The position numbers and the translations under genes were made by a program. From Geminicoccaceae bacterium (GTDB taxonomy: Bacteria > Pseudomonadota > Alphaproteobacteria > Geminicoccales > Geminicoccaceae): a stretch of DNA of 64,000 nt. The notes beneath the pieces are model-generated. The model was not told the DNA's origin. It was given only the letters and a program-made list of their open reading frames with translations, and made no database searches. The stretch lies in the NCBI GenBank assembly GCA_025999455.1, contig AP024683.1, positions 2,606,451 through 2,670,450 on the forward strand. Direction: 5' to 3'. Shown here in pieces: positions 1 to 7,863 of this stretch (the first letter of the stretch is position 1; every line of letters starts with the position of its first letter).

Positions 1-1
1 T

Positions 2-307
2 CACGCGGACCTTGCCAGGCGCCAGGTCGAGCTCGTCGTGGAACACGACCACGTCCGGGAAGGGCAGCTTCAAGAAGCGGACGGCGGCGGCGACCGATCG
101 GCCGCTCTCGTTCATGAAGGTCAAGGGCTCGAGCAGGAGCACCCGCTCGCCGTCCACGAGCCCCTCGGTGACCCGGCCCTGCCACTTGGCGCGCCAGGCC
201 GGCAACCGCCAGCGGTCGGCGATCCGCTCGACCGCCATGAAGCCCACATTGTGGCGGTTGCCCTCGTACTCCCGGCCCGGATTGCCGAGGCCCACGAAGA
301 GCTTCAA
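2..307 (-). CDS. pth: Peptidyl-tRNA hydrolase, 3' end cut off by window edge
   Basis: This enzyme hydrolyses peptidyl-tRNA released from stalled ribosomes and recycles the tRNA in the cytosol. The N-terminal 102 residues are visible, out of about 190 expected. They include FVGLGNPG near residues 4-11, the catalytic His in NRHNVGF (His19), the substrate Asn in LTFMNESG, and the HDELDLAPG segment near residues 90-98 that holds the catalytic Asp. I chose the TTG start because LKLFVGLGNPG begins where family members begin. It lies 16 nt after the rplY stop, so the two are probably cotranscribed, a common bacterial pairing. The C-terminal half lies outside the window, so integrity cannot be judged. 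Confidence 0.93.
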   Translation of the reverse strand, partial: MKLFVGLGNPGREYEGNRHNVGFMAVERIADRWRLPAWRAKWQGRVTEGLVDGERVLLLEPLTFMNESGRSVAAAVRFLKLPFPDVVVFHDELDLAPGKVRV

Positions 308-323
308 GGGCCTCGGCCCGCGC

Positions 324-923
324 TCAGGACGCCGCCTGCTCGCCCGCCGCGGGCGCCTCGCCGGTGGTCGGCGGCACGATCGAGGCGATCGTGAAGTCGC
401 GGTCGGTGATCGTGGGCCGCACGCCCTGCGGCAGCGTGACGTGACGGATGTGGACCGAATCGCCGATGTCGAAGCCCGAGAGGTCGGCCACGATCTCGGT
501 CGGGATGGCATCGGCCGGGCAGACGAGCTCGACCTCGCGGCGGACGATGTTGAGCACGCCGCCGCGCTTGAGCCCGGGGCAGCTCGCCTCGTTCACGAAG
601 CGCACCGGCACGAGCACCGTCACGCGCGCGCCCGCCGAAGCGCGGACGAAATCGAGGTGCAGCGGTCGGTCGGTGACCGGATGGAGCTGGGCCTCGCGCG
701 GCAGCACGTGCTCGATCCTACCGTCGATTTCGATGTCGAAGACGGTCGCGAAGAAGCGCGGCTGGTTGAGGAGGCGCTGCACTTCCTTGGCATCGAGGCT
801 GATCTTGAGCGGTTCGGCCCCACCGCCGTAGACGATCGCCGGGATCTTGCCGGCCCGGCGGACCGCCCGCGCGCCGCCCTTGCCCGTCCGCTCGCGCGGC
901 CACGCCTTCAGAACCTGCACCAT
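324..923 (-). CDS. rplY: 50S ribosomal protein L25 / general stress protein Ctc
   Basis: The product binds 5S rRNA in the large ribosomal subunit. At 199 residues it is the long, two-domain (TL5/CTC) form. The N-terminal L25 domain (about 1-93) has the RxxGKIPAIVYGGG stretch, and the C-terminal beta domain (about 95-185) includes VPVRFVNEASCPGLKRGG. The last 15 residues are Ala/Glu-rich and probably disordered, as is common in proteobacterial CTC proteins. The ATG start follows a strong purine-rich site (GGAGGAAGG). It sits between prs (62 nt upstream) and pth (16 nt downstream), the usual prs-rplY-pth order, which supports the call. Confidence 0.97.
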   Translation of the reverse strand: MVQVLKAWPRERTGKGGARAVRRAGKIPAIVYGGGAEPLKISLDAKEVQRLLNQPRFFATVFDIEIDGRIEHVLPREAQLHPVTDRPLHLDFVRASAGARVTVLVPVRFVNEASCPGLKRGGVLNIVRREVELVCPADAIPTEIVADLSGFDIGDSVHIRHVTLPQGVRPTITDRDFTIASIVPPTTGEAPAAGEQAAS

Positions 924-984
924 GGGATCCTTCCTCCTGCCCCTCCGGTCCGCGGGATCGCCCGCCCGGACAGACCCGACACGT

Positions 985-1917
985 TCAGTCGAACAAGCTC
1001 GACACCGAGCTCTCGCTCGAAATCCGCCGGATCGCCTCGCCCATGAGCGGGGCGATCGACAGCACCCGGATCTTGTCGGTGACCCGGACCGCCTCGGTCG
1101 GCCGGATGCTGTCGGTGATCACGAGCTTGTCGAGCGAGGAGGCGACGATCCGCGCCACCGCCCCGGCCGAGAGCACCCCGTGGGTGACGTAGGCCTGCAC
1201 CGAGACCGCCCCGGCCTTGAGGAGCGCATCGGCGGCGTTGCACAGCGTGCCGCCCGAATCGACGATGTCGTCGACCAGGATGCAGCGCATGCCGCGCACG
1301 TCGCCGATGACGTTCATAACCTCGGAGACGCCCGCCCGCTCGCGGCGCTTGTCGATGATGGCCAAGCCCACGTCAAGCCGCTTGGCGAAGCCGCGGGCGC
1401 GCGCCACACCGCCCACGTCCGGCGAGACGATCATCAAATTCTCGTTGCCGAGCCGCTCCAGGATGTCGGGCACCATCAACGGCGTGGAGAAGAGATTGTC
1501 GACCGGGATGTCGAAGAAGCCTTGGATCTGCCCGGCGTGGAGCTCCATGGTCAGCACCCGCGAGGCGCCGGCCGTGGTGATGAGGTTGGCGACGAGCTTG
1601 GCCGAGATCGGCGTGCGCGGGCCCGGTTTGCGGTCCTGCCGGGCGTAGCCGAAATAGGGGATGACGGCGGTGATCCGCCGTGCCGAGGCGCGCTTGAGCG
1701 CGTCGATGATGACGAGCAGCTCCATGAGATTGTCGTTGGCGGGGTAGCTCGTCGGCTGGATGATGAAGACGTCCTCGCCGCGGACGTTCTCGTGGATCTC
1801 GACGAACACCTCCATGTCGGCGAAGCGGTGCACGGTCGCCTTGGTCAGATCGACCCGCAGATAGGCCGCGATCGCTTCGGCCAGCGGCCGGTTCGCGTTG
1901 CCGGCGATGAGCTTCAT
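985..1917 (-). CDS. prs: Ribose-phosphate pyrophosphokinase (PRPP synthetase)
   Basis: The enzyme makes PRPP from ribose 5-phosphate and ATP for purine, pyrimidine, histidine, tryptophan and NAD synthesis. Its 310 residues match the class I length. Visible motifs are the N-terminal [14 protein letters not shown], the [10 protein letters not shown] region, the RQDRK flexible loop of the ATP site ([11 protein letters not shown]), and the PRPP-binding signature [12 protein letters not shown] near residue 215. The ATG start is conventional. A promoter-like pair lies about 40-70 nt upstream. The gene heads the prs-rplY-pth series on the minus strand. Confidence 0.98.
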   Translation of the reverse strand: MKLIAGNANRPLAEAIAAYLRVDLTKATVHRFADMEVFVEIHENVRGEDVFIIQPTSYPANDNLMELLVIIDALKRASARRITAVIPYFGYARQDRKPGPRTPISAKLVANLITTAGASRVLTMELHAGQIQGFFDIPVDNLFSTPLMVPDILERLGNENLMIVSPDVGGVARARGFAKRLDVGLAIIDKRRERAGVSEVMNVIGDVRGMRCILVDDIVDSGGTLCNAADALLKAGAVSVQAYVTHGVLSAGAVARIVASSLDKLVITDSIRPTEAVRVTDKIRVLSIAPLMGEAIRRISSESSVSSLFD

Positions 1918-1956
1918 GTGCGGGGCCGTTCCGGGAGGGGTGCGAGCGCGGCCGGG

Positions 1957-1985
1957 CTTCTATCAGCAGGACCCCGCCGCGGCAA
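1957..1985 (-). promoter_or_regulatory. Predicted promoter of prs
   Basis: Read on the minus strand, TTGCCG (1985-1980) is followed after 17 nt by TAGAAG (1962-1957), about 40 nt before the prs ATG. It matches the TTG...-N16/18-TAGnnn pattern seen before other operon heads in this window. No experimental support. Confidence 0.45.
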
Positions 1986-2035
1986 TGCACCCGCCCGCCA
2001 CGCTGCGTTGCCGCGGGCTGCACTCGGGCGCGCCG

Positions 2036-2602
2036 TCATTCCTCCTCGAGGCTCACCCCCTCGTAGATCTCGGAAAGCGGCAGCTCGATCCCGAGCTCGG
2101 GAAGAACGACGACGCCCTGCGGCCCCTCGGCCGGCTCCTCGTCGACCCAACCCGGATCGCGCCGGCGCATGAGGTCGACCCGCATCCGGTCGGGGTGCAC
2201 CCAGAGGACCACCTTCAGGCTCGGGATGCTCTGATAGGCCAGCCGCTTGCGCGTGAGATCGTGCAGCGCGGTCGACGGCGAGAGCACCTCGACCACGAGC
2301 ACCGGGTCGTCGACGTGGGTCGCCCGCGGATCGCCGGGCCCGCAGCGCACGAAGGCATCCGGGTACATCACGTCACCCCGCGGCGAAACGACCTTGAGGT
2401 TCGAGCCCTGCACGCGGCAGCGCCCCCCTCGGAGCCGGTTCCTGAGCTCGCCGATGATGTTCGCTCCGATCTGATCGTGCCCGAGCGTCCCGCCCGCCAT
2501 CATGCGAACGACACCGCCGACCAACTCGAAGCGCTCCGGCTGTCGGTTCTCCCAGTCGAGAAAGCCCCCGAGCGAGAGATCCTCTTTTCGAACTTCCGCC
2601 AT
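2036..2602 (-). CDS. Uma2 family (DUF820) nuclease-fold protein
   Basis: The 188-residue product resembles the Uma2/DUF820 family, which has a PD-(D/E)XK nuclease-like fold and no established cellular role. Signatures are the RFELVGGVVRMM start, LGHDQIGANI, the acidic VMYPDAFVRC, and the VLVVEVLSPSTALHDLTRKR segment with Glu and downstream Lys/Arg, followed by YQSIPSLKVVLWV. I chose the second ATG over one 21 nt upstream because GGAGAGG sits 6 nt before it and the protein then begins MAEVRKEDL. It is monocistronic between prs and a coiled-coil pseudogene. Uma2 genes are common accessory genes, so the family call is firmer than any function. Confidence 0.85.
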   Translation of the reverse strand: MAEVRKEDLSLGGFLDWENRQPERFELVGGVVRMMAGGTLGHDQIGANIIGELRNRLRGGRCRVQGSNLKVVSPRGDVMYPDAFVRCGPGDPRATHVDDPVLVVEVLSPSTALHDLTRKRLAYQSIPSLKVVLWVHPDRMRVDLMRRRDPGWVDEEPAEGPQGVVVLPELGIELPLSEIYEGVSLEEE

Positions 2603-2683
2603 GCCGCACCTCTCCAAGAGCATGGTGCCACGGCGCGGGCCAGGGGGCGAGACGGCCCGATCGGCGGAGGCGGACCGGATCGT

Positions 2684-3084
2684 TCAGAGGAGCCGAACCA
2701 GCGCCGCGCCGGCGCCGACCGCCACGACCGTCATCCCGCCGAGCTCGATGGTCATCCGCCGCTCCAGATCCTGGAAACGCGCGTCCAACTTTTCGAACTT
2801 GCCGTCGACCCGCTCTTCGAACTCCCGGATCTCGGTATCCACACGCTCTTCGAGTGGTTGGAATTTGGCGTCGACACGCTCTTCGAGCCGGGCGAATTTC
2901 GCCTCGAGCTGATCGATCCGTGCCGTGAGCCTCTGTTCGAGCCGTTCGAGATCGACCTTGGTCGCGAGCCGGGCGAGCGATTCGAGCTCGGCATCCCGCA
3001 ACACTTCCGCCAAGGCTTCGGCCTGGCTCGGGACCAACCGGCCGCCTCGAGCCGTCGAACGACGGTGAGCGTGTCGATCGGCAT
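2684..3084 (-). pseudogene. DUF1640-like coiled-coil protein, frameshifted near its N-terminus
   Basis: From the ATG at 3084 the frame reads MPIDTLTVVRRLEAAGW and then drifts into unlikely sequence. The -1 neighbouring frame picks up with VPSQAEALAEVLRDAE and continues to the stop at 2684. Joined, they give the usual layout of DUF1640-type proteins. That layout is a short N-terminal helix (TLxxVxxLexAGxPxxqAeAlAe), a coiled coil of 11-residue EERVDxKF-type repeats (about residues 50-105), and a C-terminal membrane anchor ending GGMTVVAVGAGAALVRLL. The break lies at about 3036-3042 and is repaired by adding one base to GGCCGG(c)TTGG. It is either a real frameshift mutation or a sequencing error. 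Family members may be membrane-anchored coiled coils of unknown role. Confidence 0.75.
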
Positions 3085-3159
3085 GGCGAGAGCGTAACGT
3101 CGAAGTGCGACGCCCGGCAGAGTCCCCCGGCGCGGGTCGGCGAGGTGGCCCCCTCGACC

Positions 3160-4161
3160 TCACCCGGCTCCGTGACCGTCCGAGAAGCTGCGCCCGGGCA
3201 GGTCGCGGGCGCCGTGTTCGGCGTCCCAGGCGTCCTGGACCGCCTGCAGGATCCGCATCGCCGGCAGCGCCGCGGCGGCCGGCACGCGCGGCGGGCGACC
3301 CTCTTCGAGCGCCAGGACGAAGTCGCGGGTGACCCGCGCGCAGTTCGTCTCCTCGTCCTCGATCACGACCGTCCCGTCGCGGGTGGTGAGCGTCGCCTTC
3401 AAGATGTCGAAAAGGTAGGTGTCGCGATCGGTGACGAGGAGCTTGTCGTAGATCCGGAACGCCGCGTGGTAGCTGCCGTGGACCAGAAAGGACTGGTCGT
3501 CGGAGATCTCGAGGAGGACGACGCATTCCATGGGAATGCCGGTCTTCGGGTGCGGCGTGCCCATGACGCTCCGGATCTTCTTCGGCGGCGCACGGTCGAG
3601 GCCGAAGAGCTGGACCGCGAGATCGACGAAATGGCAGAAATGGTGCCAGAGGATGTTGTCGGTCCAGGAGCGCCGGTAGCCCGTGGCGCCGACGTTCTCG
3701 AGTCGCGGGATGAAGAAGCGGCCGGCGAGGTGCCGGAGGCGCTCCTCACCACGTCGCATGCGCTCGAGCAGCGGCTCGCGTTCGCGACGGAAGCGCATCG
3801 GGTGGCAGAGGGCCAAGGTGACGCCGGCCGCTTCCGCCGCCGCCACCACCCGTTCGGCATCCGAAAGCCGCATGGCGAGCGGGATCTCGACGAGCGCGGG
3901 CTTGCCGGCCGCGACGCAGGCGAGCGCGTGTTCGACGTGGCGCTCGGAGGGGCTCGCGACGATCACCGCGTCGATCGCCGGATCGGCGAGCAGCTCGCCG
4001 AGATCGGTCGTCCATTTGCGGTAGCCGAAGCGCGAAGCGAACTCGGCCGCCATCTCGGGCCGCGGCCCGCAGAGCGTGGCGAGCTCGACCCCGGGCATCC
4101 GCTGGAGCGCCCGCGAATGCCAGGTCCCCATCATCCCGTAGCCGATCGTGCCGATGCGCAC
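3160..4161 (-). CDS. Gfo/Idh/MocA family oxidoreductase
   Basis: This is an NAD(P)-dependent sugar or sugar-derivative dehydrogenase of 333 residues. The N-terminal Rossmann fold has RIGTIGYGMMGTWHSRAL (residues 2-19). The usual EKP motif reads EIP in KPALVEIPLAM (near 97), so a residue often involved in catalysis is altered. The C-terminal alpha/beta domain includes SWTDNILWHHFCHFVDLA (about 187-204), whose histidines are typical of the substrate site. The GTG start has an excellent ribosome-binding site (GGGGAGGTGAG) overlapping the stop of the IlvD-type gene, with 3 nt between the two. This tight pairing suggests consecutive steps on a sugar acid. Substrate unknown. Confidence 0.9.
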   Translation of the reverse strand: MRIGTIGYGMMGTWHSRALQRMPGVELATLCGPRPEMAAEFASRFGYRKWTTDLGELLADPAIDAVIVASPSERHVEHALACVAAGKPALVEIPLAMRLSDAERVVAAAEAAGVTLALCHPMRFRREREPLLERMRRGEERLRHLAGRFFIPRLENVGATGYRRSWTDNILWHHFCHFVDLAVQLFGLDRAPPKKIRSVMGTPHPKTGIPMECVVLLEISDDQSFLVHGSYHAAFRIYDKLLVTDRDTYLFDILKATLTTRDGTVVIEDEETNCARVTRDFVLALEEGRPPRVPAAAALPAMRILQAVQDAWDAEHGARDLPGRSFSDGHGAG

Positions 4162-4164
4162 CGC

Positions 4165-5874
4165 TCACCTCCCCGCCGGACGACCGCGCAGGAAAGCGAG
4201 GTCGCAGCCCTCCGGTGCCTGCAGGATCTCCTGCTGCCAAAGTCTCGCCCAGCCCCGCTCGGGCAGCTCGGGCGGCCGCCAGCGTTCGCGCCGCCGGCCG
4301 AGCTCCTCGGGTTCGACCAGGAGATCGAGCCGCCGCTCGCGCACCGAGAGCCGGATCCGATCGCCCGTCCGCACGAGCCCGAGCGGCCCGCCCGAAGCGG
4401 CGTCCGGTGCGACGTGGAGGACCACCGTGCCGAAGGCGGTCCCCGACATCCGCGCATCGGAAATGCGGATCATGTCCTTCACCCCGGCTCGGGCGAGCTT
4501 CTTCGGGATCGGCAGGTAGCCCGCTTCGGGCATGCGCGCGGGCGAGGCGGGGCCGGCGTTCTGCAGGACGAGGATGTCGTGCGGCTCGACCTCGAGATCC
4601 GGATCGTCGATCCGCCGGGCGAGGTCTTCGAGGCTCTCGAACACGACCGCCCGGCCCTCGTGCTCGAAGAGCGCGGGCGTCGCGGCGGCGCGCTTCAAGA
4701 TGGCCCCGTCCGGGGCGAGCGTGCCGAACAGCGCGACGAGCCCGCCCACGGGCGAAATCGGCTCGGAAAGGGGCCGGATCACCGTCCGGTCGACCGGCTC
4801 GGCGAGGGGCTCCGCCAGGATCTCCGCGAGCGTCCGGCCCTCGATCGTGGGCACGTCGCGATGGAGGAGGGGCGCGAGCTCGCGCAGGACCGCGGGCATC
4901 CCGCCGGCGGCGAAAAAATCCTCCATGTAGCCCTGCCCCGTGGGTTTGAGATCGACGAGCACGGGGGTCTCTTCGGAGAGCGCGTCGAGCCGGCGCAGGT
5001 CGAAGCGCAGCCCGAGCCGGCCGGCGAAGGCGGCCAGGTGCACGACCGCGTTGGTCGACCCCGAGAGCGCCAGGAGGATCCGCATCGCGTTCTCGAGGCT
5101 CTTCTCGCCGACGATCGTGCGGATCGAACGGCCGGTACCGACGAGCCGTGCGGCGAGCGCGCCCGTCGCCTCGGCGATCCGCAGCCGATCGGCGTGCACG
5201 GCCGGGACGGCCGCCGAACCCGGCAAGGCGAGGCCCATCGCTTCGGCGAGGCAGGCCATGGTCGAGGCCGTGCCCATCACGGCGCAGGTGCCGGCGGTGA
5301 CGGCGAGCCGCCCCTCGACCGCGCGGATCTGGCGGGCGTCGAGTTCGCCGGCGCGGAAGCGCGCCCAGAAGCGCCGGCAATCGGTGCAGGCGCCGAGCCG
5401 TTCGCCCGCGTGCCGGCCGGTGAGCATGGGGCCCACGACGAGCTGGACGACCGGCAGATCGGTCGAGGCCGCCCCCATGAGCTGGGCGGGCACGGTCTTG
5501 TCGCAGCCGCCCACGAGCACGGCGGCGTCGAGCGGCTGAGCGCGCAACATCTCCTCGACGTCGATCGCCATGAGGTTGCGCAGATAGAGCGAGGTCGGGT
5601 GCAAGAAGGGCTCGCCGAGCGAGATCGTCGGGAAGGCGAGCGGCAGGGCACCGGCTGCGAGCACGCCGCGGCGCACCGCCTCGACGAGCTCGCCCATCGT
5701 CCGGTGGCAATTGTTGAGCTCGGAGGGGCTCGTCACGATGCCGACGATCGGCCGCTCGAGCATCGCCTCGGAAAGGCCCGTCGAGCGGGCGAAGGAGCGC
5801 CGCAGATAGAGCGCGAAGTCGGGGTCGCCGTACTGGGTGAGGCCGCGCCGCAAACCCTGTGGCCGATCGGTCAC
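4165..5874 (-). CDS. IlvD/Edd family dehydratase (dihydroxy-acid or sugar-acid dehydratase)
   Basis: The 569-residue iron-sulphur dehydratase has the three cluster-ligand cysteines of the family: NNCHRTMGE (Cys56), VGGCDKTVPA (about 124) and GTCAVMGTAST (about 196). The C-terminal segment DARMSGTAFGTVVLHVAPD carries the catalytic serine region. I chose GTG at 5874 because GGGGGAGGGG precedes it; longer in-frame extensions give a non-conserved Arg/Gly-rich tail. Family members remove water from dihydroxy-isovalerate (IlvD) or from aldonic acids such as arabonate, xylonate or gluconate. Pairing with a Gfo/Idh dehydrogenase, not ilv genes, favours a sugar-acid substrate (inference). Confidence 0.92.
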   Translation of the reverse strand: MTDRPQGLRRGLTQYGDPDFALYLRRSFARSTGLSEAMLERPIVGIVTSPSELNNCHRTMGELVEAVRRGVLAAGALPLAFPTISLGEPFLHPTSLYLRNLMAIDVEEMLRAQPLDAAVLVGGCDKTVPAQLMGAASTDLPVVQLVVGPMLTGRHAGERLGACTDCRRFWARFRAGELDARQIRAVEGRLAVTAGTCAVMGTASTMACLAEAMGLALPGSAAVPAVHADRLRIAEATGALAARLVGTGRSIRTIVGEKSLENAMRILLALSGSTNAVVHLAAFAGRLGLRFDLRRLDALSEETPVLVDLKPTGQGYMEDFFAAGGMPAVLRELAPLLHRDVPTIEGRTLAEILAEPLAEPVDRTVIRPLSEPISPVGGLVALFGTLAPDGAILKRAAATPALFEHEGRAVVFESLEDLARRIDDPDLEVEPHDILVLQNAGPASPARMPEAGYLPIPKKLARAGVKDMIRISDARMSGTAFGTVVLHVAPDAASGGPLGLVRTGDRIRLSVRERRLDLLVEPEELGRRRERWRPPELPERGWARLWQQEILQAPEGCDLAFLRGRPAGR

Positions 5875-5957
5875 GAGCCCCTCCCCCGACCCGATCCCGC
5901 GGCGACCGGCCGCCGCGGGGCCTCGCCCGCACGATTGATGCACCTTCGCCGCTCGGC

Positions 5958-5976
5958 TTTACTGCCGGTTAACCAT
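5958..5976. promoter_or_regulatory. Candidate CtrA-type site between divergent genes
   Basis: TTTA-N7-TTAA (5958-5972) matches 7 of 8 bases of the CtrA full site TTAA-N7-TTAA, and it runs on into TTAACCAT (5969-5976), the classic extended CtrA half-site. It lies in the 164-bp divergent region between the IlvD-type gene and rfbF, in a rare A/T-rich patch. CtrA is the cell-cycle regulator of many alphaproteobacteria; its presence in this organism is not shown here. Confidence 0.35.
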
Positions 5977-6038
5977 TTCTGGGTAGAGGGAAGGAAGCGC
6001 CGGTGCACTGCGAGCGCCGGCGCCCGGGAGTCCGGGCG

Positions 6039-6809
6039 ATGAAGGTCGGCATCCTCGCGGGCGGGGTGGGTTCGCGCTTGTCGGAGGAGACCGTCGTCAA
6101 GCCGAAGCCCATGGTCGAGATCGGCGGCCGGCCGATCCTCTGGCACATCATGATGCATTATGCGACCTACGGCTTCAAAGATTTCGTGATCGCCCTCGGC
6201 TACAAGGGCGAGGTGATCAAAAGGTACATGGCCGATTATTGTGCGCTCGAGAGCGACATGACGGTCGATCTCGGCACGGGTCGGGTCGAATTGCACGGCC
6301 GTCACCGCCAGGACTGGCGGGTCGAGCTGATCGACACGGGCCAGCACACGGGCACGGGCGGTCGGATCAAGCGGCTCGTGCCGTACATGGGCGGCAGCAC
6401 CTTCTTCATGACCTGGGGCGACGGGGTGTCCACCGTGAACCTCCGCGAGCTCCTCGCCTTCCACAAGCGGCACGGCAAGATCGCCACCGTCACCGCCGTC
6501 CGGCCACCCGCCCGCTTCGGCCGGCTCGACCTCGAGGGCGACCGGGTCGCCCGCTTCGCGGAGAAGCCGCAGCTCGAGGAGGGCTGGATCAACGGCGCCT
6601 TCTTCGTGCTCGAGCCCGAAGTCGCGGACTACATCGAGGACGATTCGACCATGTTCGAGCAGGGGCCGCTCGAGCGGCTGGCCAAGGACGGCCAGCTCAT
6701 GGCGTTCCGCCACGAAGGCTTCTGGCAGTGCATGGACACGCTGCGCGACAAGGTCCGGCTCGAGCAGCTCTGGGAGTCGGGCAAGGCTCCTTGGAAGATC
6801 TGGGATTGA
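6039..6809 (+). CDS. rfbF: Glucose-1-phosphate cytidylyltransferase
   Basis: The enzyme forms CDP-glucose from CTP and glucose 1-phosphate, the entry step to CDP-deoxysugars of surface polysaccharides. The 256 residues match the family. The nucleotidyl-transfer signature LAGGVGSRLSEETVVKPKPM (residues 6-25) is followed by the sugar-site stretch GGRPILWHIMMHYATYG, then TGQHTGTGGRIKRL and FFMTWGDGVS. I chose the ATG at 6039 over an earlier in-frame start because the protein then begins MKVGILAGG as in relatives. It heads a four-gene plus-strand cassette whose other members suit branched or methylated deoxysugar synthesis. A predicted CtrA-type site lies upstream. Confidence 0.95.
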   Translation: MKVGILAGGVGSRLSEETVVKPKPMVEIGGRPILWHIMMHYATYGFKDFVIALGYKGEVIKRYMADYCALESDMTVDLGTGRVELHGRHRQDWRVELIDTGQHTGTGGRIKRLVPYMGGSTFFMTWGDGVSTVNLRELLAFHKRHGKIATVTAVRPPARFGRLDLEGDRVARFAEKPQLEEGWINGAFFVLEPEVADYIEDDSTMFEQGPLERLAKDGQLMAFRHEGFWQCMDTLRDKVRLEQLWESGKAPWKIWD

Positions 6810-6831
6810 GACGAAAAGCGGGGGATCGAGC

Positions 6832-7863
6832 GTGCGCGTGCTCTTGACCGGGGCCGACGGCTATGTCGGTCGCGTCCTCTGGCGGCAGCTGCGCGAGCGC
6901 GGGCACGAGGTCGTGGCCCTCGATACGGGGTGGTTCGCAGGCTGCGCGCTCGGTCCCGAGCCCGCCGAACCGCTCGATCTCGCCCTCGACGTGAGGGCCG
7001 TGGACCGCCGCCACCTCGAGGGGGTCGAGGCGGTCCTCCACCTCGCCGGCATCTCGAACGACCCTCTGGGCGATCTCGACCCCGCCCTCACCTTCGAGAT
7101 CAACCACTGCGCCTCGGTGCGGCTCGCCCGGCTCGCCAAAGAGGCGGGTGTCGCGCGCTTCGTCTTCGCCTCTTCCTGTTCGGCCTACGGGGCGGCGGGC
7201 GATGCGATCCTCGACGAGGAGGCGCCCTTCAACCCGGTCACACCTTACGCCGAGAGCAAGATCCGGGTCGAACGCGACCTCGCGGCACTCGCCGACGACC
7301 GCTTCTCGCCCGTCTTCCTGCGCTCGGCCACGGCCTACGGCCGCGCACCGCGGCTCCGCGGCGATCTCGTCGTCAACAACCTCCTGGGCTGGGCCTTCAC
7401 GACGGGCAAAGTGCTCGTCAAATCCGACGGCACGCCCTGGCGGCCGCTCGTCCACGTCGAGGACATGGCCGCGGCCTTCGTGGCGGTGCTCGAAGCACCC
7501 CGCGAGGCGATCCACGGAGAAGCCTTCAACGTCGGTCGCGACCGCGACAATTGGCGGGTGCGCGACCTCGCCGAGATGGTGGCGGCCGCCGTTCCCGGCG
7601 CCGAGATCACCTTCGCCCCGGGCGGCGGGCCCGACAAACGGAACTACCGCGTGAGCTTCGCCAAGATCCGCGAGCGCGTCCCCGCCTTCCGGCCGCGCTG
7701 GACGGTCGAAGAGGGCATCCGCGACTTGGCCGAGGCCTATGCCCGCTTCGAGCTCCGCCTCGACGATCTCGAAGGCGGCCGGCTCATCCGCCTCGCCCGG
7801 ATCAAGCAGCTTTTGGCCGAGGGCCGCCTCGCCCCGGATCTGACCTGGAAGATCGCGGCATGA
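6832..7863 (+). CDS. NAD-dependent epimerase/dehydratase (extended SDR)
   Basis: A 343-residue nucleotide-sugar epimerase/dehydratase. The Rossmann glycine motif is in MRVLLTGADGYVGRVLW. The catalytic Ser is in FASSCSAYG (about 118-126), and the Tyr-x3-Lys pair is in TPYAESKIRVE (about 140). The GTG start is 22 nt after rfbF. With rfbF it could be the CDP-glucose 4,6-dehydratase or a later epimerase/reductase. Its short second cysteine-containing segment SSCSAY resembles family members of LPS deoxysugar clusters rather than RfbG, whose motif differs. Its stop overlaps the next gene's ATG (ATGA), so translation is coupled. The exact reaction is unassigned. Confidence 0.9.
   Translation: MRVLLTGADGYVGRVLWRQLRERGHEVVALDTGWFAGCALGPEPAEPLDLALDVRAVDRRHLEGVEAVLHLAGISNDPLGDLDPALTFEINHCASVRLARLAKEAGVARFVFASSCSAYGAAGDAILDEEAPFNPVTPYAESKIRVERDLAALADDRFSPVFLRSATAYGRAPRLRGDLVVNNLLGWAFTTGKVLVKSDGTPWRPLVHVEDMAAAFVAVLEAPREAIHGEAFNVGRDRDNWRVRDLAEMVAAAVPGAEITFAPGGGPDKRNYRVSFAKIRERVPAFRPRWTVEEGIRDLAEAYARFELRLDDLEGGRLIRLARIKQLLAEGRLAPDLTWKIAA

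Noticed and set aside
3145-6042. A 965-codon plus-strand open frame opposite the Gfo/Idh and IlvD-type genes, and similar very long frames such as minus-strand 19405-23301
   Set aside because: In DNA this GC-rich stop codons are rare on the opposite strand. These frames have no family resemblance, while the genes opposite them have complete catalytic motifs.
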